NCBI GenBank assembly: GCA_932294295.1
Contig: OW028585.1
Span: forward strand, 20,932,912 to 20,996,911
DNA: 64,000 nt
Direction of reading: 5' to 3'
DNA from: Alitta virens
Lineage: Eukaryota > Annelida > Polychaeta > Phyllodocida > Nereididae
The translations under genes were made by a program, and so were the position numbers. The notes under the pieces were generated by a model. The model did not search any database. It saw only the letters and a program-made list of their open reading frames with translations, and had not been told where the DNA came from. Shown piece after piece: positions 14,991 through 29,301 of the stretch (its first letter is position 1; each line of letters begins with the position of its first letter).

Positions 14991-17900
14991 CTCAATGATC
15001 GAACATTTCAGAATTGTCAAACTTAATTTTCATTCAAACCAAAATGGTTGGACTCAATGTTTGATTAATTCAGAATGGTCATACTGAATGTTTGACCAAA
15101 TCAGAATAGTCAAACTCAATGATCGAACATTTCAGAATTGTCAAACTCAATTTTCAATCAAACCAAAATGGTTGGACTCAATGTATGATTATCTCAGAAT
15201 GGTCATACTGAATGTTTGATCAACTCAGAATAGTCAGACTCAATGATCGATCATCTCAGAATTGTCAAACTCAATGATCGAACATTTCAGAATTGTCAAA
15301 CTCAATTTTCATTCAAACCAAAATGGTTGGACTCAATGTTTGATTAATTCAGAATGGTCATACTGAATGTTTGATCAACTCAGAATAGTCAAACTCAATG
15401 ATCGAACATTTCCGAATTGTCAAACTCAATTTTCATTCAAACCAAAATGGTTGGACTCAATGTTTGATTAATTCAGAATGGTCATACTGAATGTTTGACC
15501 AAATCAGAATAGTCAAACTCAATGATCGAACATTTCAGAATTGTCAAACTCAATTTTCAATCAAACCAAAATGGTTGGACTCAATGTATGATTATCTCAG
15601 AATGGTCATACTGAATGTTTGATCAACTCAGAATAGTCAGACTCAATGATCGATCATCTCAGAATTGTCAAACTCAATGATCGAACATTTCAGAATTGTC
15701 AAACTCAATTTTCATTCAAACCAAAATGGTTGGACTCAATGTTTGATTAATTCAGAATGGTCATACTGAATGTTTGATCAACTCAGAATAGTCAAACTCA
15801 ATGATCGAACATTTCCGAATTGTCAAACTCAATTTTCATTCAAACCAAAATGGTTGGACTCAATGTTTGATTAATTCAGAATGGTCATACTGAATGTTTG
15901 ACCAAATCAGAATAGTCAAACTCAATGATCGAACATTTCAGAATTGTCAAACTCAATTTTCAATCAAACCAAAATGGTTGGCTCAGAATGGTCAAACTGA
16001 ATGTTTGACCAAATCAGAATAGTCAAACTCAATGATCGAACATTTCAGAATTGTCAAACTCAATTTTCATTCAAACCAAAATGGTTGGACTCAATGTTTG
16101 ATTAATTCAGAATGGTCATACTGAATGTTTGATCAACTCAGAATAGTCAAACTCAATGATTGAACATTTCAGAATTGTCAAACTCAATTTTCAAACAAAC
16201 CAAAATGGTTGGACTCAATGTATGATTATCTCAGAATGGTCATACTGAATGTTTGATCAACTCAGAATAGTCGGACTCAATGATCGGTCATCTCAGAATT
16301 GTCAAACTCAATGATCGAACATTTCAGAATTGTCAAACTCAATTTTCATTCAAACCAAAATGGTTGGACTCAATGTTTGATTAATTCAGAATGGTCATAC
16401 TGAATGTTTGATCAACTCAGAATAGTCAAACTCAATGATCGAACATTTCAGAATTGTCAAATTCAATTTTCATTCAAACCAAAATGGTTGGACTCAATGT
16501 TTGATTAGCTCAGAATGGTCATACTAAATGTTTGACCAAATCAGAATAGTCAAACTCAATGATCAAACATTTCAGAATTGTCAAACTCAATGATCGAACA
16601 TTTCAGAATTGTCAAACTTAATTTTCATTCAAACCAAAATGGTTGGACTCAATGTTTGATTAATTCAGAATGGTCATACTGAATGTTTGACCAAATCAGA
16701 ATAGTCAAACTCAATGATCGAACATTTCAGAATTGTCAAACTCAATTTTCAATCAAACCAAAATGGTTGGACTCAATGTATGATTATCTCAGAATGGTCA
16801 TACTGAATGTTTGATCAACTCAGAATAGTCAGACTCAATGATCGATCATCTCAGAATTGTCAAACTCAATGATCGAACATTTCAGAATTGTCAAACTCAA
16901 TTTTCATTCAAACCAAAATGGTTGGACTCAATGTTTGATTAATTCAGAATGGTCATACTGAATGTTTGATCAACTCAGAATAGTCAAACTCAATGATCGA
17001 ACATTTCCGAATTGTCAAACTCAATTTTCATTCAAACCAAAATGGTTGGACTCAATGTTTGATTAATTCAGAATGGTCATACTGAATGTTTGACCAAATC
17101 AGAATAGTCAAACTCAATGATCGAACATTTCAGAATTGTCAAACTCAATTTTCAATCAAACCAAAATGGTTGGACTGAATGTTTGATTAACTCAGATTGG
17201 TCAAACAGAATGTCTGATCAACTCAGAATAGTCAGACTCAATGATCGATCATCTCAGAATTGTCAAACTCAATGATCGAACATTTCAGAATTGTCAAACT
17301 CAATAATCGATCATTTCAGAATTGTCAAAGTCAGTGTACATTCAAATCAAAATGGTTGGACTCAATGTTTGATTAGCTCAGAATGGTCATACTAAATGTT
17401 TGACCAAATCAGAATAGTCAAACTCAATGATCAAACATTTCAGAATTGTCAAACTCAATTTTCATTCAAACCAAAATGGTTGGACTCAATGTTTGATTAA
17501 TTCAGAATGGTCATACTGAATGTTTGATCAACTCAGAATAGTCAAACTCAATGATTGAACATTTCAGAATTGTCAAACTCAATTTTCAAACAAACCAAAA
17601 TGGTTGGACTCAATGTATGATTATCTCAGAATGGTCATACTGAATGTTTGATCAACTCAGAATAGTCAGACTCAATGATCGGTCATCTCAGAATTGTCAA
17701 ACTCAATGATCGAACATTTCAGAATTGTCAAACTCAATTTTCATTCAAACCAAAATGGTTGGACCCAATGTTTGATTAGCTCAGAATGGTCATACTGAAT
17801 ATTTGATGAACTCAGAATAGTCAAACTCAATGATCGATCATCTCAGAATTGTCAAGCTCAATAATCGATCATTTCAGAATTGTCAAAGTCAGTGTACATT

Positions 17901-20270
17901 CAAATCAAAACTGATGGACTCAATGTTTGATTAGCTCAGAATGGTCATACTAAATGTTTGACCAAATCAGAATAGTCAAACTCAATGATCGAACATTTCA
18001 GAATTGTCAAACTCAATTTTCATTCAAACCAAAATGGTTGGACTCAATGTTTGATTAATTCAGAATGGTCATACTGAATGTTTGATCAACTCAGAATAGT
18101 CAAACTCAATGATTGAACATTTCAGAATTGTCAAACTCAATTTTCAATCAAACCAAAATGGTTGGACTCAATGTATGATTATCTCAGAATGGTCATACTG
18201 AATGTTTGATCAACTCAGAATAGTCAAACTCAATGATCGATCATATTAGATTTGTCAAACTCAGTGTTCAACAAAATCAAAATGGTGGGACTCAATGTTT
18301 GATTAGCTCAGAATGGTCATACTGAATGTTTGATCAACTCAGAATAGTCAGACTCAATGATCGATCCCCTCAGAATTGTCAAACTCAATGATCGAACATT
18401 TCAGAATTGTCAAACTCAATTTTCATTCAAACCAAAATGGTTGGACTCAATGTTTGATTAATTCAGAATGGTCATACTGAATGTTTGATCAACTCAGAAT
18501 AGTCAAACTCAATGATCGAACATTTCAGAATTGTCAAACTCAATTTTCATTCAAACCAAAATGGTTGGACTCAATGTTCGATTAGCTCAGAATTGTCATA
18601 CTAAATGTTTGACCAAATCAGAATAGTCAAACTCAATGATCAAACATTTCAGAATTGTCAAACTCAATGATCGTACATTTCAGAATTGTCAAACTCAATT
18701 TTCATTCAAACCAAAATGGTTGGACTCAATGTTTGATTAATTCAGAATGGTCATACTGAATGTTTGATCAACTCAGAATAGTCAAACTCAATGATCGAAC
18801 ATTTCAGAATTGTCAAACTCAATTTTCATTCAAACCAAAATGGTTGGACTCAATGTTTGATTAATTCAGAATGGTCATACTGAATGTTTGACCAAATCAG
18901 AATAGTCAAACTCAATGATCGAACATTTCAGAATTGTCAAACTCAATTTTCAATCAAACCAAAATGGTTGGACTGAATGTTTGATTAACTCAGATTGGTC
19001 AAACAGAATGTCTGATCAACTCAGAATAGTCAGACTCAATGATCGATCATCTCAGAATTGTCAAACTCAATGATCGAACATTTCAGAATTGTCAAACTCA
19101 ATAATCGATCATTTCAGAATTGTCAAAGTCAGTGTACATTCAAATCAAAATGGTTGGACTCAATGTTTGATTAGCTCAGAATGGTCATACTAAATGTTTG
19201 ACCAAATCAGAATAGTCAAACTCAATGATCGAACATTTCAGAATTGTCAAACTCAATTTTCATTCAAACCAAAATGGTTGGACTCAATGTTTGATTAATT
19301 CAGAATGGTCATACTGAATGTTTGATCAACTCAGAATAGTCAAACTCAATGATTGAACATTTCAGAATTGTCAAACTCAATTTTCAAACAAACCAAAATG
19401 GTTGGACTCAATGTATGATTATCTCAGAATGGTCATACTGAATGTTTGATCAACTCAGAATAGTCAGACTCAATGATCGGTCATCTCAGAATTGTCAAAC
19501 TCAATGATCGAACATTTCAGAATTGTCAAACTCAATTTTCATTCAAACCAAAATGGTTGGACTCAATGTTTGATTAATTCAGAATGGTCATACTGAATGT
19601 TTGATCAACTCAGAATAGTCAAACTCAATGATCGAACATTTCAGAATTGTCAAACTCAATTTTCATTCAAACCAAAATGGTTGGACTCAATGTTTGATTA
19701 GCACAGAATGGTCATACTGAATGTTTGATGAACTCAGAATAGTCAAACTCAATGATCGATCATCTCAGAATTGTCAAGCTCAATAATCGATTATTTCAGA
19801 ATTGTCAAATTCAGTGTACATTCAAATCAAAACTGATGGACTCAATGTTTGATTAGCTCAGAATGGTCATACTAAATGTTTGACCAAATCAGAATAGTCA
19901 AACTCAATGATCGAACATTTCAGAATTGTCAAACTCAATTTTCATTCAAACCAAAATGGTTGGACTCAATGTTTGATTAATTCAGAATGGTCATACTGAA
20001 TGTTTGATCAACTCAGAATAGTCAAACTCAATGTTTGAACATTTCAGAATTGTCAAACTCAATTTTCAATCAAACCAAAATGGTTGGACTCAATGTATGA
20101 TTATCTCAGAATGGTCATACTGAATGTTTGATCAACTCAGAATAGTCAAACTCAATGATCGATCATATTAGAATTGTCAAACTCAGTGTTCAATAAAATC
20201 AAAATGGTTGGACTCAATGTTTGATTAATTCAGAATGGTCATACTGAATGTTTGATCAACTCAGAATAGT
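14991..20270 (+). repeat. Satellite stretch, right part of domain I
   Basis: A-B-C-D units with B-type insertions. Longer spacings are still detectable: the AATAATCGATC monomer at 17,301 recurs at 19,099 (1,798 = 58 x 31), and CAAAACTGATGG at 17,906 recurs at 19,828 (1,922 = 62 x 31). The 17-bp deletion junction at 15,982 lies inside. No gene or inserted element. Confidence 0.85.
15977..15988 (+). other. 17-bp deletion junction, third internal copy
   Basis: Same GGTTGG-CTCAG join, but followed by GGTCAAACTGAATG rather than GGTCATACTAAATG, so this copy sits in a slightly different haplotype. It lies 9,654 bp after the 6,320 copy (311 x 31 + 13), as expected from one 17-bp and one 1-bp deletion between them. 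Confidence 0.88.
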
Positions 20271-20273
20271 CAA

Positions 20274-20905
20274 ACTCAATGTTTGAACATTTCAGAATTG
20301 TCAAACTCAATTTTCAATCAAACCAAAATAGTTTGAATGAATGTTTGATTAACTCAGATTGGTCAAACAGAATGTCTGATCAACTCAGAATAGTCAGACT
20401 CAATGATCGATCATCTCAGAATTGTCAAACTCAATGATCGAACATTTCAGAATTGTCAAACTCAATAATCGATCATTTCAGAATTGTCAAAGTCAGTGTA
20501 CATTCAAATCAAAATGGTTGGACTCAATGTTTGATTAGCTCAGAATGGTCATACTAAATGTTTGACCAAATCAGAATAGTCAAACTCAATGATCGAACAT
20601 TTCAGAATTGTCAAACTCAATTTTCATTCAAACCAAAATGGTTGGACTCAATGTTTGATTAGCTCAGAATGGTCATACTAAATGTTTGACCAAATCAGAA
20701 TAGTCAAACTCAACGATAGAACATTTCAGAATTGTCAAACTCAATTTTTAATCAAACCAAAATGGTTGGACTCAATGTTTGATTATCTCAGAATGGTCAT
20801 ACTGAATGTTTGATCAACTCAGAATAGTCAGACTCAATGATCGATGATCTCAGAATTGTCAAACTCAATGATCGAACATTTCAGAATTGTCAAACTCAAT
20901 TTTCA
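20274..20905 (+). repeat. 4,371-bp-offset repeat, copy 1
   Basis: Recurs at about 24,645-25,276, 4,371 bp away (141 x 31). Markers: AGTTTGAATGAATG at 20,330 and 24,701, and CAACGATAGAAC at 20,711 and 25,082. A third CAACGATAG at 25,919 belongs to an overlapping 5,208-bp (168 x 31) repeat. Confidence 0.85.
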
Positions 20906-22191
20906 TTCAAACCAAAATGGTTGGACTCAATGTTTGATTAACTCAGATTGGTCATACTGAATGTTTGATCAACTCAGAATAGTCAGACTCAATGATCGAT
21001 CATCTCAGATTTGTCAAACTCTATGATCGAACATTTCAGAATTGTCAAACTCAATTTTCATTCAAACCAAAATGGTTGGACTCAATGTTTGATTAATTCA
21101 GAATGGTCATACTGAATGTTTGATCAACTCAGAAAAGTCAAACTCAATGATCGAACATTTCAGAATTGCCAAACTCAATTTTCATCCAAACCAAAATGGT
21201 TGGACTCAATGTTTGATTAATTCAGAATGGTCATACTGAATGTTTGATCAACTCAGAATAGTCAAACTCAATGATCGAACATTTCAGAATTGTCAAACTC
21301 AATTTTCATTCAAACCAAAATGGTTGGACTCAATGTTTGATTAGCTCTGAATGGTCATACTGAATGTTTGATGAACTCAGAATAGTCAAACTCAATGATC
21401 GATCATCTCAGAATTGTCAAGCTCAATAATCGATCATTTCAGAATTGTCAAAGTCAGTGTACATTCAAATCAAAATGGTTGGACTCAATGTTTGATTAGC
21501 TCAGAATGGTCATACTAAATGTTTGACCAAATCAGAATAGTCAAACTCAATGATCTAACATTTCAGAATTGTCAAACTCAATTTTCATTCAAACCAAAAT
21601 GGTTGGACTCAATGTTTGATTAACTCAGATTGGTCATACTGAATGTTTGATCAACTCAGAATAGTCAGACTCAATGATCGATCATCTCAGATTTGTCAAA
21701 CTCTATGATCGAACATTTCAGAATTGTCAAACTCAATTTTCATTTAAACCAAAATGGTTGGACTCAATGTTTGATTAGCTCAGAATAGTCATACTAAATG
21801 TTTGACCAAATCAGAATAGTCAAACTCAATGATCGAACATTTCAGAATTGTCAAACTCAATTTTTAATCAAACCAAAATGGTTGGACTCAATGTTTGATT
21901 ATCTCAGAATGGTCATACTGAATGTTTGATCAACTCAGAATAGTCAGACTCAATGATCGATCATCTCAGAATTGTCAAACTCAATGATCGAACATTTCAG
22001 AATTGTCAAACTCAATTTTCATTCAAACCAAAATGGTTGGACTCAATGTTTGATTAATTCAGAATGGTCATACTGAATGTTTGATCAACTCAGAATAGTC
22101 AAACTCAATGATTGAACATTTCAGAATTGTCAAACTCAATTTTCAATCAAACCAAAATGGTTGGACTCAATGTATGATTATCTCAGATTGG

Positions 22192-24651
22192 TCATACTGA
22201 ATGTTTGATCAACTCAGAATAGTCAGACTCAATGATCGGTCATCTCAGAATTGTCAAACTCAATGATCGAACATTTCAGAATTGTCAAACTCAATTTTCA
22301 TTCAAACCAAAATGGTTGGACTCAATGTTTGATTAATTCAGAATGGTCATACTGAATGTTTGATCAACTCAGAATAGTCAAACTCAATGATCGAACATTT
22401 CAGAATTGTCAAACTCAATTTTCATCCAAACCAAAATGGTTGGACTCAATGTTTGATAAATTCAGAATGGTCATACTGAATGTTTGATCAACTCAGAATA
22501 GTCAAACTCAATGATCGAACATTTCAGAATTGTCAAACTCAATTTTCATTCAAACCAAAATGGTTGGACTCAATGTTTGATTAGCTCAGAATGGACATAC
22601 TGAATGTTTGATGAACTCAGAATAGTCAAACTCAATGATCGATCATCTCAGAATTGTCAAATTCAATAATCGATCATTTCAGAATTGTCAAAGTCAGTGT
22701 ACATTCAAATCAAAATGGTTGGACTCAATGTTTGATTAGCTCAGAATGGTCATACTAAATGTTTGACCAAATCAGAATAGTCAAACTCAATGATCGAACT
22801 TTTCAGAATTGTCAAACTCAATTTTCAATCAAACCAAAATGGTTGGACTCAATGTTTGATTAGCTCAGAATAGTCATACTAAATGTTTGACCAAATCAGA
22901 ATAGTCAAACTCAATGATCTAACATTTCAGAATTGTCAAACTCAATTTTTAATCAAACCAAAATGGTTGGACTCAATGTTTGATTAGCTCAGAATGGTCA
23001 TACTAAATGTTTGACCAAATCAGAATAGTCAAACTCAATGATCTAACATTTCAGAATTGTCAAACTCAATTTTTAATCAAACCAAAATGGTTGGACTCAA
23101 TGTTTGATTAATTCAGAATGGTCATACTGAATGTTTGATCAACTCAGAAAAGTCAAACTCAATGATCGAACATTTCAGAATTGCCAAACTCAATTTTCAT
23201 CCAAACCAAAATGGTTGGACTCAATGTTTGATTAATTCAGAATGGTCATACTGAATGTTTGATCAACTCAGAATAGTCAAACTCAATGATCGAACATTTC
23301 AGAATTGTCAAACTCAATTTTCATTCAAACCAAAATGGTTGGACTCAATGTTTGATTAATTCAGAATGGTCATACTGAATGTTTGATCAACTCAGAATAG
23401 TCAGACTCAATGATCGGTCATCTCAGAATTGTCAAACTCAATGATCGAACATTTCAGAATTGTCAAAGTCAGTGTACATTCAAATCAAAATGGTTGGACT
23501 CAATGTTTGATTAGCTCAGAATGGTCATACTAAATGTTTGACCAAATCAGAATAGTCAAACTCAATGATCGAACTTTTCAGAATTGTCAAACTCAATTTT
23601 CAATCAAACCAAAATGGTTGGAATCAATGTTTGATTAGCTCAGAATAGTCATACTAAATGTTTGACCAAATCAGAATAGGCAAACTCAATGATCGAACAT
23701 TTCAGAATTGTCAAACTCAATTTTTAATCAAACCAAAATGGTTGGACTCAATGTTTGATTATCTCAGAATGGTCATACTGAATGTTTGATCAACTCAGAA
23801 TAGTCAAACTCAATGATCGATAATCTCAGAATTGTCAAACTCAATAATCGATCATTTCAGAATTGTCAAAGTCAGTGTACATTCAAATCAAAATGGTTGG
23901 ACTCAATGTTTGATTAGCTCAGAATGGTCATACTAAATGTTTGACCGAATCAGAATAGTCAAACTCAAAGATCGAACATTTCAGAATTGTCAAACTCAAT
24001 TTTCAATCAAACCTAAATGGTTGGACTCAATGTATGATTATCTCAGAATGGTCATACTGAATGTTTGATCAACTCAGAATAGTCAGACTCAATGATCGAT
24101 CATCTCAGAATTGTCAAACTCAATGATCGAACATTTCAGAATTGTCAAACTCAATTTTCATTCAAACCAAAATGGTTGGACTCAATGTTTGATTAATTCA
24201 GAATGGTCATACTGAATGTTTGATCAACTCAGAATAGTCAAACTCAATGATCGAACATTTCCGAATTGTCAAACTCAATTTTCATTCAAACCAAAATGGT
24301 TGGACTCAATGTTTGATTAGCTCAGAATGGTCATACTAAATGTTTGACCAAATCAGAATAGTCAAACTCAATGATCGAACATTTCAGAATTGTCAAACTC
24401 AATGATCGAACATTTCAGAATTGTCAAACTCAATTTTCATTCCAACCAATATGGTTGGACTCAATGTTTGATTAATTCAGAATGGTCATACTGAATGTTT
24501 GACCAAATCAGAATAGTCAAACTCAATGATCGAACATTTCAGAATTGTCAAACTCAATTTTCAATCAAACCAAAATGGTTGGACTGAATGTTTGATTAAC
24601 TCAGATTGGTCAAACAGAAAGTCTGATGAACTCAGAATAGTCAGACTCAAT
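22192..24651 (+). repeat. 4,650-bp-offset repeat, copy 1
   Basis: About 2.46 kb recurring exactly 4,650 bp later (150 x 31). Shared private variants: GATAAATTC (22,454 and 27,104), GGAATCAATG, AATAGGCAAAC, GATCGATAATC, ACCTAAATGG and TTCCAACCAATATGG. Homology stops at about 24,651, where GTTTGAAC replaces GATCGATC. Confidence 0.9.
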
Positions 24652-25276
24652 GTTTGAACATTTCAGAATTGTCAAACTCAATTTTCAATCAAACCAAAAT
24701 AGTTTGAATGAATGTTTGATTAACTCAGATTGGTCAAACAGAATGTCTGATCAACTCAGAATAGTCAGACTCAATGATCGATCATCTCAGAATTGTCAAA
24801 CTCAATGATCGAACATTTCAGAATTGTCAAACTCAATAATCGATCATTTCAGAATTGTCAAAGTCAGTGTACATTCAAATCAAAATGGTTGGACTCAATG
24901 TTTGATTAGCTCAGAATGGTCATACTAAATGTTTGACCAAATCAGAATAGTCAAACTCAATGATCGAACATTTCAGAATTGTCAAACTCAATTTTCATTC
25001 AAACCAAAATGGTTGGACTCAATGTTTGATTAGCTCAGAATGGTCATACTAAATGTTTGACCAAATCAGAATAGTCAAACTCAACGATAGAACATTTCAG
25101 AATTGTCAAACTCAATTTTTAATCAAACCAAAATGGTTGGACTCAATGTTTGATTATCTCAGAATGGTCATACTGAATGTTTGATCAACTCAGAATAGTC
25201 AGACTCAATGATCGATGATCTCAGAATTGTCAAACTCAATGATCGAACATTTCAGAATTGTCAAACTCAATTTTCA
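24645..25276 (+). repeat. 4,371-bp-offset repeat, copy 2
   Basis: Copy of about 20,274-20,905, joined directly to the end of the 4,650-bp repeat copy. The join at about 24,650 (GTCAGACTCAATG followed by TTTGAACATT) marks an exchange breakpoint between two block types. Confidence 0.85.
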
Positions 25277-26841
25277 ATCAAACCAAAATGGTTGGACTCA
25301 ATGTATGATTATCTCAGATTGGTCATACTGAATGTTTGATCAACTCAGAATAGTCAGACTCAATGATCGGTCATCTCAGAATTGTCAAACTCAATGATCG
25401 AACATTTCAGAATTGTCAAACTCAATTTTCATTCAAACCAAAATGGTTGGACTCAATGTTTGATTAATTCAGAATGGTCATACTGAATGTTTGATCAACT
25501 CAGAATAGTCAAACTCAATGATCGAACATTTCAGAATTGTCAAACTCAATTTTCATCCAAACCAAAATGGTTGGACTCAATGTTTGATTAATTCAGAATG
25601 GTCATACTGAATGTTTGATCAACTCAGAATAGTCAAACTCAATGATCGAACATTTCAGAATTGTCAAACTCAATTTTCATTCAAACCAAAATGGTTGGAC
25701 TCAATGTTTGATTAGCTCAGAATGGACATACTGAATGTTTGATGAACTCAGAATAGTCAAACTCAATGATCGATCATCTCAGAATTGTCAAATTCAATAA
25801 TCGATCATTTCAGAATTGTCAAAGTCAGTGTACATTCAAATCAAAATGGTTGGACTCAATGTTTGATTAGCTCAGAATGGTCATACTAAATGTTTGACCA
25901 AATCAGAATAGTCAAACTCAACGATAGAACATTTCAGAATTGTCAAACTCAATTTTTAATCAAACCAAAATGGTTGGACTCAATGTTTGATTATCTCAGA
26001 ATGGTCATACTGAATGTTTGATCAACTCAGAATAGTCAGACTCAATGATCGATGATCTCAGAATTGTCAAACTCAATGATCGAACATTTCAGAATTGTCA
26101 AACTCAATTTTCATTCAAACCAAAATGGTTGGACTCAATGTTTGATTAACTCAGATTGGTCATACTGAATGTTAGATCAACTCAGAATAGTCAGACTCAA
26201 TGATCGATCATCTCAGATTTGTCAAACTCTATGATCGAACATTTCAGAATTGTCAAACTCAATTTTCATTCAAACCAAAATGGTTGGACTCAATGTTTGA
26301 TTAATTCAGAATGGTCATACTGAATGTTTGATCAACTCAGAAAAGTCAAACTCAATGATCGAACATTTCAGAATTGCCAAACTCAATTTTCATCCAAACC
26401 AAAATGGTTGGACTCAATGTTTGATTAATTCAGAATGGTCATACTGAATGTTTGATCAACTCAGAATAGTCAAACTCAATGATCGAACATTTCAGAATTG
26501 TCAAACTCAATTTTCATTCAAACCAAAATGGTTGGACTCAATGTTTGATTAGCTCTGAATGGTCATACTGAATGTTTGATGAACTCAGAATAGTCAAACT
26601 CAATGATCGATCATCTCAGAATTGTCAAGCTCAATAATCGATCATTTCAGAATTGTCAAAGTCAGTGTACATTCAAATCAAAATGGTTGGACTCAATGTT
26701 TGATTAGCTCAGAATGGTCATACTAAATGTTTGACCAAATCAGAATAGTCAAACTCAATGATCTAACATTTCAGAATTGTCAAACTCAATTTTCATTCAA
26801 ACCAAAATGGTTGGACTCAATGTTTGATTAACTCAGATTGG
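25277..26841 (+). repeat. Satellite stretch with 5,208-bp-offset repeat
   Basis: From about 25,848 this repeats 20,640-21,679 at an offset of 5,208 bp (168 x 31), including CAACGATAG and CAGATTTGTC with CTCTATG. One private change is GTTAGATC at about 26,171. Before that are ordinary A-B-C-D units. No gene. Confidence 0.82.
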
Positions 26842-29301
26842 TCATACTGAATGTTTGATCAACTCAGAATAGTCAGACTCAATGATCGGTCATCTCAGAA
26901 TTGTCAAACTCAATGATCGAACATTTCAGAATTGTCAAACTCAATTTTCATTCAAACCAAAATGGTTGGACTCAATGTTTGATTAATTCAGAATGGTCAT
27001 ACTGAATGTTTGATCAACTCAGAATAGTCAAACTCAATGATCGAACATTTAAGAATTGTCAAACTCAATTTTCATCCAAACCAAAATGGTTGGACTCAAT
27101 GTTTGATAAATTCAAAATGGTCATACTGAATGTTTGATCAACTCAGAATAGTCAAACTCAATGATCGAACATTTCAGAATTGTCAAACTCAATTTTCATT
27201 CAAACCAAAATGGTTGGACTCAATGTTTGATTAGCTCAGAATGGACATACTGAATGTTTGATGAACTCAGAATAGTCAAACTCAATGATCGATCATCTCA
27301 GAATTGTCAAATTCAATAATCGATCATTTCAGAATTGTCAAAGTCAGTGTACATTCAAATCAAAATGGTTGGACTCAATGTTTGATTAGCTCAGAATGGT
27401 CATACTAAATGTTTGACCAAATCAGAATAGTCAAACTCAATGATCGAACTTTTCAGAATTGTCAAACTCAATTTTCAATCAAACCAAAATGGTTGGACTC
27501 AATGTTTGATTAGCTCAGAATAGTCATACTAAATGTTTGACCAAATCAGAATAGTCAAACTCAATGATCTAACATTTCAGAATTGTCAAACTCAATTTTT
27601 AATCAAACCAAAATGGTTGGACTCAATGTTTGATTAGCTCAGAATGGTCATACTAAATGTTTGACCAAATCAGAATAGTCAAACTCAATGATCTAACATT
27701 TCAGAATTGTCAAACTCAATTTTTAATCAAACCAAAATGGTTGGACTCAATGTTTGATTAATTCAGAATGGTCATACTGAATGTTTGATCAACTCAGAAA
27801 AGTCAAACTCAATGATCGAACATTTCAGAATTGCCAAACTCAATTTTCATCCAAACCAAAATGGTTGGACTCAATGTTTGATTAATTCAGAATGGTCATA
27901 CTGAATGTTTGATCAACTCAGAATAGTCAAACTCAATGATCGAACATTTCAGAATTGTCAAACTCAATTTTCATTCAAACCAAAATGGTTGGACTCAATG
28001 TTTGATTAATTCAGAATGGTCATACTGAATGTTTGATCAACTCAGAATAGTCAGACTCAATGATCGGTCATCTCAGAATTGTCAAACTCAATGATCGAAC
28101 ATTTCAGAATTGTCAAAGTCAGTGTACATTCAAATCAAAATGGTTGGACTCAATGTTTGATTAGCTCAGAATGGTCATACTAAATGTTTGACCAAATCAG
28201 AATAGTCAAACTCAATGATCGAACTTTTCAGAATTGTCAAACTCAATTTTCAATCAAACCAAAATGGTTGGAATCAATGTTTGATTAGCTCAGAATAGTC
28301 ATACTAAATGTTTGACCAAATCAGAATAGGCAAACTCAATGATCGAACATTTCAGAATTGTCAAACTCAATTTTTAATCAAACCAAAATGGTTGGACTCA
28401 ATGTTTGATTATCTCAGAATGGTCATACTGAATGTTTGATCAACTCAGAATAGTCAAACTCAATGATCGATAATCTCAGAATTGTCAAACTCAATAATCG
28501 ATCATTTCAGAATTGTCAAAGTCAGTGTACATTCAAATCAAAATGGTTGGACTCAATGTTTGATTAGCTCAGAATGGTCATACTAAATGTTTGACCGAAT
28601 CAGAATAGTCAAACTCAAAGATCGAACATTTCAGAATTGTCAAACTCAATTTTCAATCAAACCTAAATGGTTGGACTCAATGTATGATTATCTCAGAATG
28701 GTCATACTGAATGTTTGATCAACTCAGAATAGTCAGACTCAATGATCGATCATCTCAGAATTGTCAAACTCAATGATCGAACATTTCAGAATTGTCAAAC
28801 TCAATTTTCATTCAAACCAAAATGGTTGGACTCAATGTTTGATTAATTCAGAATGGTCATACTGAATGTTTGATCAACTCAGAATAGTCAAACTCAATGA
28901 TCGAACATTTCCGAATTGTCAAACTCAATTTTCATTCAAACCAAAATGGTTGGACTCAATGTTTGATTAGCTCAGAATGGTCATACTAAATGTTTGACCA
29001 AATCAGAATAGTCAAACTCAATGATCGAACATTTCAGAATTGTCAAACTCAATGATCGAACATTTCAGAATTGTCAAACTCAATTTTCATTCCAACCAAT
29101 ATGGTTGGACTCAATGTTTGATTAATTCAGAATGGTCATACTGAATGTTTGACCAAATCAGAATAGTCAAACTCAATGATCGAACATTTCAGAATTGTCA
29201 AACTCAATTTTCAATCAAACCAAAATGGTTGGACTGAATGTTTGATTAACTCAGATTGGTCAAACAGAAAGTCTGATGAACTCAGAATAGTCAGACTCAA
29301 T
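26842..29301 (+). repeat. 4,650-bp-offset repeat, copy 2
   Basis: Copy of 22,192-24,651 with few differences (for example TTCAAAATGG at 27,112 and CATTTAAGAATTG near 27,050). It leads without a break into the first TCCAAGAATTGTG monomer. Confidence 0.9.

Larger units (their letters stand above)
1..20270 (+). repeat. Satellite domain I
   Basis: This left part of the array uses C monomers ending TTTCATTCAAA, TTTCAATCAAA and TTTCAAACAAA, and a distinctive D variant reading CAAAACTGATGGACTC at about 3,111, 10,794, 14,668, 17,906 and 19,828. Subtypes common further right were not seen here: C ending TTTTAATCAAA, and the linked AAAAGTC / TTGCC / CATCC set. The boundary near 20,270 is where the TTTTAATC and AGTTTGAATGAATG variants begin. 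It is a change of subtype inventory, not a break in the array; phase and orientation are continuous. Confidence 0.7.
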
